A stretch of DNA of 19,521 bases, taken from positions 1-19,521 of the forward strand of contig DJAN01000149.1 in assembly GCA_002429615.1 (NCBI GenBank), written 5' to 3'. This DNA comes from Lysobacteraceae bacterium UBA6001. GTDB taxonomy: Bacteria > Pseudomonadota > Gammaproteobacteria > Xanthomonadales > Xanthomonadaceae. Below are positions 8,059 through 14,204 of this stretch, one piece after another. A program made the position numbers and the translations under genes. Every line of letters begins with the position of its first letter. Position 1 is the first letter of the stretch. The notes beneath the pieces were generated by a model. The model was not told the origin of the DNA, ran no database searches, and was given only the letters and a program-made list of their open reading frames with translations.

Positions 8059-8390
8059 TGCCGGGGAGCCAAAGCCGGATGCTGCAGCAGCATCTTCCGC
8101 ATGGCGGCGAGCTTCGCCCGCCCCACCTCTGTCTCAGCATCATTGCGCAGGACCAGATAGACCAAGTCGAATCGAGCCCCGGCGTCTCGTCTTCCCCAAT
8201 AAGGATCGGCAGAAAGTCGATCCAGCATGGGGGCCATGAATGGGCGGGCGAAGGAGACAATGTCTTCCTCCGGCGGCTTGGAGTTTCTGGGCCGGTACTC
8301 AAACCAATCTGTCTGGACGAGTCCCATGCTCCGGCGCATGTGTGCATCGGCCTTTCGCGACGCCCAAGCGCTAAACAGCTTCGTCAACAT
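8055..8390 (-). CDS. Hypothetical protein, 111 aa
   Basis: I do not recognise this protein. It is soluble, with an N-terminal basic helical part (MLTKLFSAWASRKADAHMRR) and a C-terminal helix rich in Arg and Lys; there is no signal peptide or membrane segment. The start at 8390 is supported by AAGGGAGAG upstream. Its stop overlaps the GTG start of the nuclease-like gene in GTGA, indicating translational coupling, so the two products were probably made together as a unit. In such pairs the small first protein can be an antitoxin or a specificity partner, but nothing in the sequence decides this. Confidence 0.65.
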   Translation of the reverse strand: MLTKLFSAWASRKADAHMRRSMGLVQTDWFEYRPRNSKPPEEDIVSFARPFMAPMLDRLSADPYWGRRDAGARFDLVYLVLRNDAETEVGRAKLAAMRKMLLQHPALAPRQ

Positions 8391-8448
8391 CGCGTCTCTC
8401 CCTTGAGGACTTCGATTCTGCGCCACGTCGCGGTCTATTGCTCTGGGA

Positions 8449-8622
8449 TCAGTCCCAAAGCACCTTGGCGGCCCCGCGAAATGCGTCGATTATAGCCTCC
8501 GCATCTTCGGGATCCGCCGTTCTGGCGTAGCCATAACTTGAGAATCCATGAATGTCTATGACCGCTCCGAACTCACGGACGAGCCTTTCGTGGTCAGCTT
8601 GGATTTCGGCGGCGTAGCACAT
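8449..8622 (-). pseudogene. Truncated second copy of SRAP N-terminus
   Basis: A 57-codon frame begins MCYAAEIQADHERLVREFGAV, closely matching the start of the SRAP gene at 7262 including Cys2, then loses similarity after about 20-25 residues and stops at 8449. The bases just before the start also match the other copy (GGTC, A, ACCCC before ATG TGC TAC). It is far too short for an SRAP domain, so it is a remnant of a duplication or of an element end. It lies 58 bases upstream of the 111-aa gene and divergent from the Fic gene. Confidence 0.75.
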
Positions 8623-8633
8623 GGGGTTGACCT

Positions 8634-8663
8634 TTGGACTGGGCGGCGCTTGATTGTTAGTAT
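8634..8663 (+). promoter_or_regulatory. Putative promoter of the Fic operon
   Basis: A -35-like TTGGAC (8634-8639) and a -10-like TAGTAT (8658-8663) are 18 bases apart. Transcription would begin near 8670, almost at the run of nine G (8673-8681) that directly precedes the ATG, giving a leader of only about 13 bases. Confidence 0.4.
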
Positions 8664-8672
8664 CGCCAAACA

Positions 8673-8681
8673 GGGGGGGGG
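8673..8681 (+). repeat. G9 homopolymer before the Fic start codon
   Basis: Nine G residues followed by one T precede the ATG at 8683. The run is the only Shine-Dalgarno-like sequence for this gene. A tract this long can gain or lose bases by slippage, which would change ribosome spacing or transcription start. Confidence 0.7.
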
Positions 8682-8682
8682 T

Positions 8683-9480
8683 ATGATCAATACGCTGGCA
8701 GTATCAGAGGTTCTCTATATACATCGGGTCTTAACCGATGATTTTGCCGAGACCGACGATCCCATATCACCACCTGGTGTGCGAGAAGATGGGCGCCTGG
8801 TCCAGTCGGCAGTTGACCGCCAACATGTTGGTTTTCAAGGTAAGCTGAAGTACGACGACGCTGTCTCAAACGCCGCGACGCTGTGCTTTGGGGTTTGTAG
8901 GAACCATGGGTTCCACAACGGGAACAAGCGGGCTGCGCTCGTGAGTCTGCTCTGCCATCTAGATAAGAATGGCATGACCATTAGGGGGAACGTAGATCAG
9001 GGGGAGCTGTACACCCTGATGCTTAGGATCGCTTCGAGGCATTTTGCTCCGAAGAATCAAAAGTTTGATGCGTCCGATGTGGAGGTTCAAGCAATCGCGT
9101 CTTGGTTGAGAACGCGGACGCGCAATGCGGAGCACGGCGAGAAGGTGATTACGTTTCGAGAGCTTCGCAGAATCCTAAGGCGATTCGATGTGGAGCTGGA
9201 GAATCCTCGCGGAAACTTTATTGATGTCGTTCGCTATTCGAAGAAGCGAGCATTCCTAGGTTTTGGCAGGGAAGAGGTCATCGCAAAGCGCGTGGCGCAT
9301 ATCCCATATCCTCGGGAAGGTGCTGTTGTAGGGCGTAACGTCCTTAGAGCGGTAAGGGAGCGTTGCGGACTAGATGAGCGCAGTGGATGCGATTCTAAGA
9401 ACTTCTATGGCGACGACATTGCCGTGGATCAGTTCATCACCAACTATAAGAAGACGCTGAAGAGGCTTGCAAAAATATGA
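8683..9480 (+). CDS. Fic/Doc family protein with HicA-like C-terminal region
   Basis: This 265-aa protein starts with a Fic/Doc domain (about 1-125). The active-site loop HGFHNGNKR spans His75 to Arg83, and the upstream GVREDGRLVQSAV and AATLCFGVCRNH segments are in the Doc/death-on-curing arrangement. Fic proteins transfer AMP, or in Doc phosphate, to target proteins; the GNKR form is Doc-like. Residues about 155-230 (ITFRELRRILRRFDV, a beta hairpin, HIPYP, VLRAVRERCGL) follow the HicA/YcfA alpha-beta-beta-beta-alpha outline, but the usual GSH catalytic site reads GNF, so ribonuclease activity looks lost and an RNA-binding or dimerisation role is more likely. ATG 8683 was chosen because the Doc similarity begins there. 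Codons such as AGG, AGA and CTA are frequent, indicating transfer. Its stop overlaps the next start as ATGA. Confidence 0.8.
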   Translation: MINTLAVSEVLYIHRVLTDDFAETDDPISPPGVREDGRLVQSAVDRQHVGFQGKLKYDDAVSNAATLCFGVCRNHGFHNGNKRAALVSLLCHLDKNGMTIRGNVDQGELYTLMLRIASRHFAPKNQKFDASDVEVQAIASWLRTRTRNAEHGEKVITFRELRRILRRFDVELENPRGNFIDVVRYSKKRAFLGFGREEVIAKRVAHIPYPREGAVVGRNVLRAVRERCGLDERSGCDSKNFYGDDIAVDQFITNYKKTLKRLAKI

Positions 9481-10190
9481 TTGACGCCAGGGACGGGGCT
9501 CTGCACAAGGGCGACTATACGATCCTTATGGATGAGCGATGGTCGATGAGGGACCTATATGTGTTCCCTCATCTCTACGAGCAGTGCTACTTGTTCATGC
9601 ACTTTTTTGGTCGCCAGGATTCTGGTCGAGCAAGCACTGTTTCATACGCGCTGAAAAACTACCCTTTCATGGGTGGCCATTCCATCGTCAACCTGTATAG
9701 GTATATGGGTTCGGCTGCCCCCGAGGGTTCTAGGCCGATCATTGCCCAGATTAGGTATGCATCACCAGGCTGGATGGACCTCTACCTCAACGTGCATACC
9801 GCAGTGCAGTTGGCTATGCATGTTTCTGCTTACACTATCGGCGCCGCAAGTACCGCGAAAGCAGTTCGTTCGCTTCAGAAGACGATCTATGAGATTCGCG
9901 AAGAAGCCCGTCGACAGAAGAAGAGGCCTTTGGAGCTGGCCGCAGACTATGCTGAAGAGCTGAACCGGCTGGCCGAAGAGGTTGCTCGTAGCATGGGGTA
10001 CGAAGGTTACGGCGCGCTTGTCTCAGCATCTCGCGACCCGCTAGTTGGCGCTCAGATTCTGCTCGCGCATGAAAGACGCATGCGACAGCTAGTTGAGTAC
10101 GTGAAGCAGGGCAAGGCTACGCTGCCGCTGCTTCCTACAAGTCCTCGCTTCAATGTCGGGGATTTAAACGGGAGGGAGAGGCAAGATTAG
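9477..10190 (+). CDS. Hypothetical partner of the Fic protein
   Basis: This 237-aa protein matches no family I can name with confidence. It has three parts: an alpha/beta N-terminal region (about 25-120) containing DLYVFPHLYEQCYLF and YASPGWMDLYLNVH, a hydrophobic Ala/Val-rich helix (about 120-150), and a long charged helical region (about 150-225) likely to form coiled coil. No signal peptide is present. ATG 9477 overlaps the Fic stop by four bases, so translation is coupled and the two products are probably made in fixed ratio. This makes it a candidate antitoxin, substrate or adaptor for the Fic protein. The general pattern (FPH.YEQ, then a YASPGW-type motif) reminds me of proteins found beside Fic genes in other genomes, but I cannot verify this. 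Confidence 0.65.
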   Translation: MIDARDGALHKGDYTILMDERWSMRDLYVFPHLYEQCYLFMHFFGRQDSGRASTVSYALKNYPFMGGHSIVNLYRYMGSAAPEGSRPIIAQIRYASPGWMDLYLNVHTAVQLAMHVSAYTIGAASTAKAVRSLQKTIYEIREEARRQKKRPLELAADYAEELNRLAEEVARSMGYEGYGALVSASRDPLVGAQILLAHERRMRQLVEYVKQGKATLPLLPTSPRFNVGDLNGRERQD

Positions 10191-11164
10191 TCTGTCGTGA
10201 ATTCTTCTCGCGCAGGCCTCCTGCGCTTTTTGGCACTTGAAGGTTTGGGGCCTGCGACGAGAAGGTGGTAAAGGATTTCGAGCGCTTCTCGCTTTTCATT
10301 CAAATAGTCGTGGCGGTCATAGTGGCGTGCCTGTACGCCGCCCAGGCCGTGGGATTGCAGTTGGCCGCGCACTTCGAGCGATACCCCCAGAGCAGCCAGG
10401 CGAGTCTCAACGGTTCGCCGCAGATCCCCGACGGTGAACGGACCGTCAGGCAGTTCTCCTGCGGCCTGCATGGCAGATACCACCGGAAGGAGGCGCTTTC
10501 GCAGTGTGCCTGGGTCGGCACCCGACGCACCGGCCGTAACGGTAAATAGGTATTCTCCGACCCGATTGGGAGCCATGTCCCGAAGCGCCTCGAGCGCTGC
10601 AGGGATGAGGGGGGCCATGTGCTTTCGCGGAGTCGTCCGTCGACCTTTAGTGTCCCAGAGCCGCACAGCACGTGCGTCATGATCTAAGTCGGAAGTTGTG
10701 GCGTGGCCAAGCTGTTCCATGCGTTGCCCGCCAGTCAGTAGATGGAATCTCAGCGCGGCCCCGTCGTGGTCCGGAAGTGCGGCAATCCGTTTCCAGTAGC
10801 ACCTCAGCTCCGCCTCGCTGAGCGCGCGATCCTTGGGTTGGGATGAGCCCGCGACAGTGAGCAGGTCCCTGGCAGGATTTGTGGTCACCTTCAGTGACCG
10901 TAGGGCGGGGCTGCTACCTGCAGACTGCCGTGCGCGGATGCCGGCATTGTATGCGGCCTGCAAGTATGTACGGAGCTTTGCCGCTTCGCGCAGTTTGTCT
11001 GCGTCGGCCACACGCGCGACGACTTCTAGCAGGTCGTCTCCGGTTCCTGACGTTGCGCCGCTGGTGCCGGGGCCCGAAGCTTTCCGCGCCGATATCTTCG
11101 CTCCCTCCAAGGCGGGCACGCGGATGCGCCCACCGCCCGAACGCTTCCGGGCTAAATCACTCAT
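10187..11164 (-). CDS. Tyrosine recombinase/integrase
   Basis: This 325-aa phage-type integrase has a core-binding-like helical segment (about 45-105, LRTYLQAAYNAGIRARQSAG) and a catalytic domain with Arg148 (TGGQRMEQL), Lys173 (DTKGRR), Arg250 (GDLRRT, with Gly where HxxR enzymes have His), His272 (QSHGLGG) and nucleophile Tyr282 (ARHYDRHDYL). It should cut and join DNA to move the island. The protein is shorter than typical island integrases, and its first 40 residues are low-complexity, so an N-terminal arm-binding domain may be missing. The start at 11164 overlaps the end of a frame with no start codon (11157-11369). The 3' end overlaps the end of the Fic-partner gene by a few bases. It lies at the far end from the tRNA. 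Confidence 0.88.
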   Translation of the reverse strand: MSDLARKRSGGGRIRVPALEGAKISARKASGPGTSGATSGTGDDLLEVVARVADADKLREAAKLRTYLQAAYNAGIRARQSAGSSPALRSLKVTTNPARDLLTVAGSSQPKDRALSEAELRCYWKRIAALPDHDGAALRFHLLTGGQRMEQLGHATTSDLDHDARAVRLWDTKGRRTTPRKHMAPLIPAALEALRDMAPNRVGEYLFTVTAGASGADPGTLRKRLLPVVSAMQAAGELPDGPFTVGDLRRTVETRLAALGVSLEVRGQLQSHGLGGVQARHYDRHDYLNEKREALEILYHLLVAGPKPSSAKKRRRPAREEFTTD

Positions 11165-11369
11165 TACTGTCCAGCAGATCGTCCGCGATTTCGGAAGGCT
11201 CGCCGGTCTGTGGCCGCCGGGCTACACCGACGACCCTTGCCCCGCCATTCGGCGGGCAGCGGAGTCCGCGTCCGCTGCCGATCCAACGGATCGCGAGCGT
11301 CAGTTGATAGCCGATGCGGTCCTCGTCAGGCAGCGCTTCTGCATGTGATCTCGCCGGAGTTGACGAATC
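11157..11369 (-). pseudogene. Open frame without a start codon upstream of the integrase
   Basis: A frame of about 70 codons runs on the minus strand from a TAG inside the TetR-operator palindrome to a TGA that overlaps the integrase ATG (ATGAGTGA). It contains YQLTLAIRWIGSG and ends GEPSEIADDLLDSNE. It has no ATG, GTG or TTG. The overlap looks like translational coupling, so this may be the 3' remnant of a gene whose start was replaced at the island junction. Chance openness in GC-rich DNA cannot be excluded. Confidence 0.3.
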
Positions 11370-11389
11370 TACCTACTAGTAGGTAGATT
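11360..11389 (+). promoter_or_regulatory. Promoter overlapped by a 24-bp palindromic operator
   Basis: A perfect palindrome covers 11366-11389; its left half is AATCTACCTACT and its right half the exact reverse complement. It fills the spacer and the -10 of a promoter with -35 TTGACG (11360-11365) and -10 TAGATT (11384-11389), spacing 18. The length and symmetry suit a TetR dimer or dimer pair. The promoter drives the membrane protein gene at 11418 and the TetR gene behind it, so negative autoregulation is the simplest model. Confidence 0.75.
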
Positions 11390-11417
11390 GATTGTCCCGC
11401 CTCTTAGAGTCCCGTCC

Positions 11418-11897
11418 ATGCTCGGCATCTCCCCCCTAGGCTGGCTGCACACCCTCGGCAGCCTCCCCGCCATCCCCTTGGCCGCGTACATGCTCCTGCG
11501 CCACGGGCGCATCACCCCGCGCTCCCCGGCGGGCCACGCGTACTTCTGGTTCATGCTCATCGGCGCCTCGTCCGTATTCCTCATCGCACACCAGCCGGTG
11601 AGCGTGGTCATCGGCGCCGTTACCCTGGCGATGCTCTTCATCGGCTACGGCGCACACCGCCTGCCACTGTCGCCGCGCGCGAGCCGCTACGTGGAGACCA
11701 TCGCCCTGAGCTTCAGCGTGTTCCTGCTCATGCTGCCCACCGTGTCCGAAACCCTGCGCCGCTTGCCGGCCGGCCATCCGTTCGTGACCGACCTCAAAGA
11801 CCCGCTGCTGCTCGGCACCCAGGGCGGCCTGCTGGTCGCGCTGGTGCTCGGGCTAACATGGCAGATCGTTCTGCTGCGGCGTCGCCCCGTCGCCTGA
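11418..11897 (+). CDS. Small integral membrane protein, TetR-operon
   Basis: This 159-aa protein has four to five hydrophobic segments (about 6-25, 44-60, 64-84, 92-112 and 130-152) and short basic loops, so it should sit in the inner membrane. It shows no transporter or enzyme motif I recognise; the general look is that of a DUF2306-like family, which is only a guess. ATG 11418 was chosen over an in-frame TTG at 11388, because that TTG lies within the -10 and operator. It is first in a two-gene operon with the TetR regulator 14 bases downstream, and is thus the probable target of that regulator; its inducer is unknown. Confidence 0.78.
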   Translation: MLGISPLGWLHTLGSLPAIPLAAYMLLRHGRITPRSPAGHAYFWFMLIGASSVFLIAHQPVSVVIGAVTLAMLFIGYGAHRLPLSPRASRYVETIALSFSVFLLMLPTVSETLRRLPAGHPFVTDLKDPLLLGTQGGLLVALVLGLTWQIVLLRRRPVA

Positions 11898-11911
11898 TCC
11901 CCGGAGAATCC

Positions 11912-12517
11912 ATGATCGAGTCCGCCACGGACGCGATGCCCGCGTTGTCCCCCAAGGCCGAGGAAATCGTCCGCCGCGCCACCGAGTTCCTCGCCGTCGG
12001 GGGCTACAACGGCTTCAGCTATGCCGACATCGCGCAGGTCGTCGGCATCAGCAAGCCCAGCATCCATCACCATTTCGCGAGCAAGGCCGCGCTGGTGCAG
12101 CAGGTGGTGGCGCGTTACCGCGCCGAGGCCGCGCTGGGCATGGCCGCGCTGTCGGCGAACGTGGCCGATCCCTACGCACGCCTGGAAGGCTATTGCCGCT
12201 ACTGGGCCGACTGCATCGCCTCGGCGCAGCACCCGATCTGCATCTGCGCGCTGCTGGCCGGCGAACTGGCGGCATTGCCGGAGGAAGTGGCGCAGGAGGT
12301 GCGTGGCCACTTCGCCGATCTCACCGGCTGGCTGCGCTCGGTTATCGACGATGGCGTGGCGCAGGGCGTGATGGCGCCCGCCGATACCGCCGAGTCCGAA
12401 GCCCGGACGTTCATGGCGACCGTGCATGGGGCCATGCTGGCGGCGCGTGCGTTCGGAGAGCCCGCGATGTTTCCCCGCATCGCCGAGACCGCGCTACATC
12501 GTCTGCGCTGCGCGTGA
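11912..12517 (+). CDS. TetR/AcrR family transcriptional regulator
   Basis: This 201-aa repressor has an N-terminal TetR DNA-binding domain: EEIVRRATEFLAVGGYNGFSYADIAQVVGISKPSIHHHFASKAALV (about 17-63), with the recognition helix in SKPSIHHHF. The remaining two thirds are the helical ligand-binding and dimerisation domain, with a Cys pair in HPICICALLAGELAALP that could be part of a redox- or electrophile-sensing pocket, as in several TetR proteins; that is inference. The start at 11912 has GGAGA upstream. It is the second gene behind the palindromic promoter at 11360-11389 and probably represses it. Confidence 0.92.
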   Translation: MIESATDAMPALSPKAEEIVRRATEFLAVGGYNGFSYADIAQVVGISKPSIHHHFASKAALVQQVVARYRAEAALGMAALSANVADPYARLEGYCRYWADCIASAQHPICICALLAGELAALPEEVAQEVRGHFADLTGWLRSVIDDGVAQGVMAPADTAESEARTFMATVHGAMLAARAFGEPAMFPRIAETALHRLRCA

Positions 12518-12518
12518 A

Positions 12519-12929
12519 TCAGGCCGGTTGGCGCGCATAACGCGCATGCACGATCACCCGGTCATCCCGATCCGAAGCAAACGCCGCACAGCCTTGTTCG
12601 CGTGACCACGCCTCGGCGGCCCGCAGCAGCTGCTGGGTCACGCCGGACGCGCGGTGCGAGGTTTCCACGAACAGCCCCTCGATGTAGCCGGTGCGCACGC
12701 CCACCAGTCCTTCGACGTCCTCGCGCAGCGACAACTCGATATGCGCCACCGCCACGCCCGCCGCATCGAGCGCCAGCAGCACCTCATTCGGCTCTTCCGC
12801 TTCGCCGTCGAAGTAGGCGGCGATCTCGCCGCAGTGGTCATCGCCTTCCCACAGCTGCTCGCGCAGGCGCTCCCAGGCCGCGGCGTCACGCGGTTGCGCA
12901 GGTCGGATGAGGTAGGGTGTGCGCGGCAT
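12519..12929 (-). CDS. GNAT acetyltransferase, aminoglycoside 6'-type, short C-terminus
   Basis: This 136-aa protein resembles AAC(6')-type GNAT enzymes: IRPAQPRDAAAWERLREQLWEGDDH, a central IELSLRED strand, then YIEGLFVETSHRASGVTQQLLRAAEAWSREQGCAAFASD covering the acetyl-CoA binding motif. In the usual RxxGxG/A loop this copy reads HRASGVTQ, slightly degenerate. It ends at HARYARQPA, where family members continue with an ALGF-type strand and two or more further residues groups, so the last beta strands seem absent. Members are normally about 145-155 aa. It converges with tetR, with one base between the stops. Whether it still acetylates aminoglycosides or other amines is uncertain. Confidence 0.8.
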   Translation of the reverse strand: MPRTPYLIRPAQPRDAAAWERLREQLWEGDDHCGEIAAYFDGEAEEPNEVLLALDAAGVAVAHIELSLREDVEGLVGVRTGYIEGLFVETSHRASGVTQQLLRAAEAWSREQGCAAFASDRDDRVIVHARYARQPA

Positions 12930-13009
12930 CGGTCCGGCCTCGAAGGATGGCGGTCGATCCTACCGGCGCATGGCGCCACGCCGCCATCCCACCCGCGCGC
13001 CGCGTCGCC

Positions 13010-13327
13010 TCACCGGTTCCCCGGCAACGGCGCCACGTCGAACAGCGGCACGTCCGGCACCTGCAGCTGCTGCTTGGTCATCCCGTTGATGACCAGCTGG
13101 TAGTTCCCCGGCGCGGTGGTCAGGTAGTACATCCCATCGGCGCCGGTGACGCCCTGCGCCACGCATGCCCCCGGCGCCGTGCATAGCGCGACGTTGGCGT
13201 TCACCATCGGGAACACCCCGGACGGCCCGTAGAAATCCACCCGTCCGCGCACCTGCGCGCTCCACGCGTCGCCAGCCAGCAGCCACAGCCCGAGCGCCGC
13301 CGCGCCCATCCAGAAGATCCGCTTCAT
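13010..13327 (-). CDS. Exported carboxypeptidase-regulatory-like domain protein
   Basis: This 105-aa protein has a signal peptide (MKRIFWMGAAALGLWLLAGDAWSAQ) and one small beta-sandwich resembling carboxypeptidase regulatory or Cna-B-like domains: VRGRVDFYGPSGVFPMVNANVALC, GADGMYYLTTAPGNYQLVINGM. The two Cys (in ALCTAPGACV) could form a disulfide in the periplasm. Its start overlaps the stop of the upstream membrane protein gene (ATGA at 13324-13327), so the pair is translationally coupled and likely acts together at the envelope. The function is unknown. Confidence 0.78.
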   Translation of the reverse strand: MKRIFWMGAAALGLWLLAGDAWSAQVRGRVDFYGPSGVFPMVNANVALCTAPGACVAQGVTGADGMYYLTTAPGNYQLVINGMTKQQLQVPDVPLFDVAPLPGNR

Positions 13328-14022
13328 TGCCCCGTCCCCGTCGTGACCGGCGGCGTCGCCAGACCCGCCACGGTCGTCGCCGCCGGCGCGATCGCGGGGG
13401 CGGGCGCCGGCACCGGTCCCACCACCGGCACGCCACCCGTGGTCGCGTTGTACGGCGCCAGCAACGTGATCGTCGCCGGCTGCACCACGATGCGGTTGCC
13501 GTCCTGCACCTGGGCGATGCTGGTGTCGTTGAGGTCCACCACCTTCGGCGGCGTGCCGGAGACCTCCAGGTTCAGGGCAGGGAAGGCGCCATCCTGCCGC
13601 GTCACCCACAGCGACAGCTTGTTCGCACGCAATACCGAATACGGCGTCACCGAGGCCTTGATCTGGCTGTACTCGTAGCTGCCCGGTGCGATCTCCTTGC
13701 CGCTGGCATCCTTCATCAACACCGGCACCTGTACCAGCCAGGCGTCCTGCTTGTCCTTGTCGCGCTCGTGCCGGTCCAGCGCCTCCATGTGCAGGAACAG
13801 GAAGGTCGCGAAGCCCAGCAGGGTGAGGTAGGTCGCGGTCGAGCCGGCGGCCTCGAAGCTCATCTTGAAGCCGAGCACGTCGAACACGCCGCTGGCCAGG
13901 CCGGGGGCGCGGTCCTTCAGGCGCTCCTGGCGCGTCTTGAGCAGGTAGAAGATCGCCGAGGCCGGCAGCAACGGCAGCAGCAGCATCAGGCCGACGACGG
14001 CCACCATCAGGAACTGGGACAT
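13324..14022 (-). CDS. Membrane-anchored hypothetical protein
   Basis: This 232-aa protein starts with a hydrophobic segment (about 4-28) and has a second at about 61-79, enclosing a short basic loop (KTRQERLKDRAP). A soluble beta-rich domain follows (about 90-200), and a Pro/Ala/Thr-rich tail (about 200-232) looks like a linker or wall-facing extension. No family was recognised. The start at 14022 has a strong AGGAGA ribosome site. It is cotranscribed with the small exported protein downstream, with a four-base overlap. The long repeats of Ala, Pro and Val in the tail are low complexity. Confidence 0.75.
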   Translation of the reverse strand: MSQFLMVAVVGLMLLLPLLPASAIFYLLKTRQERLKDRAPGLASGVFDVLGFKMSFEAAGSTATYLTLLGFATFLFLHMEALDRHERDKDKQDAWLVQVPVLMKDASGKEIAPGSYEYSQIKASVTPYSVLRANKLSLWVTRQDGAFPALNLEVSGTPPKVVDLNDTSIAQVQDGNRIVVQPATITLLAPYNATTGGVPVVGPVPAPAPAIAPAATTVAGLATPPVTTGTGQ

Positions 14023-14154
14023 GGCACTTCTCCTTGGCGATTCCGTGCTCCTTGCGACGCACGCATCCCGCCTCCACGGGGCCGTCCGTCGCTCACACCC
14101 ACGCCAACGCGGCCGCGCCGGCAAAGCGGCCAGTTTCCGGGCCCCGGAAATGAA

Positions 14155-14177
14155 GCGCCCGGCCAATGGCCGGGCGC
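14155..14177 (-). terminator. Intrinsic terminator after the amino-acid permease
   Basis: A perfect 10-base-pair stem (GCGCCCGGCC and its complement) encloses a three-base loop, 27 bases after the permease stop. On the minus strand it is followed by TTCATTT, a modest T run. Confidence 0.75.
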
Positions 14178-14204
14178 GGGAACGGGCTGCGTTTTACCGC
14201 GGTG

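Larger units (their letters stand above)
3361..11365. mobile_element. Accessory island beside tRNA-Phe (boundaries approximate)
   Basis: The stretch between the tRNA terminator and the TetR-operon promoter is bounded by a small AlpA-type regulator on the left and a tyrosine recombinase on the right. It contains conflict-type and unknown genes, several of them broken, and its base and codon use is looser than in the flanks. Left and right limits are inferred from the nearest clear core features. No direct repeat of the tRNA 3' end was seen near 11165-11400, so this may be a composite or decayed element rather than one intact integrative unit. Confidence 0.6.

Noticed and set aside
8655..8672. 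A TTAGTA half-site that could be part of a LexA box for the SRAP fragment or the Fic gene.
   Set aside because: Only one half matches; the second half is CCAAAC rather than TACTAA-like, and the TTAGTA is explained by the -10 box.
11165..11348. A plus-strand frame ending ADAVLVRQRFCM.
   Set aside because: It is the tail of a frame antisense to the integrase, with no start codon or ribosome site in the intergenic part.
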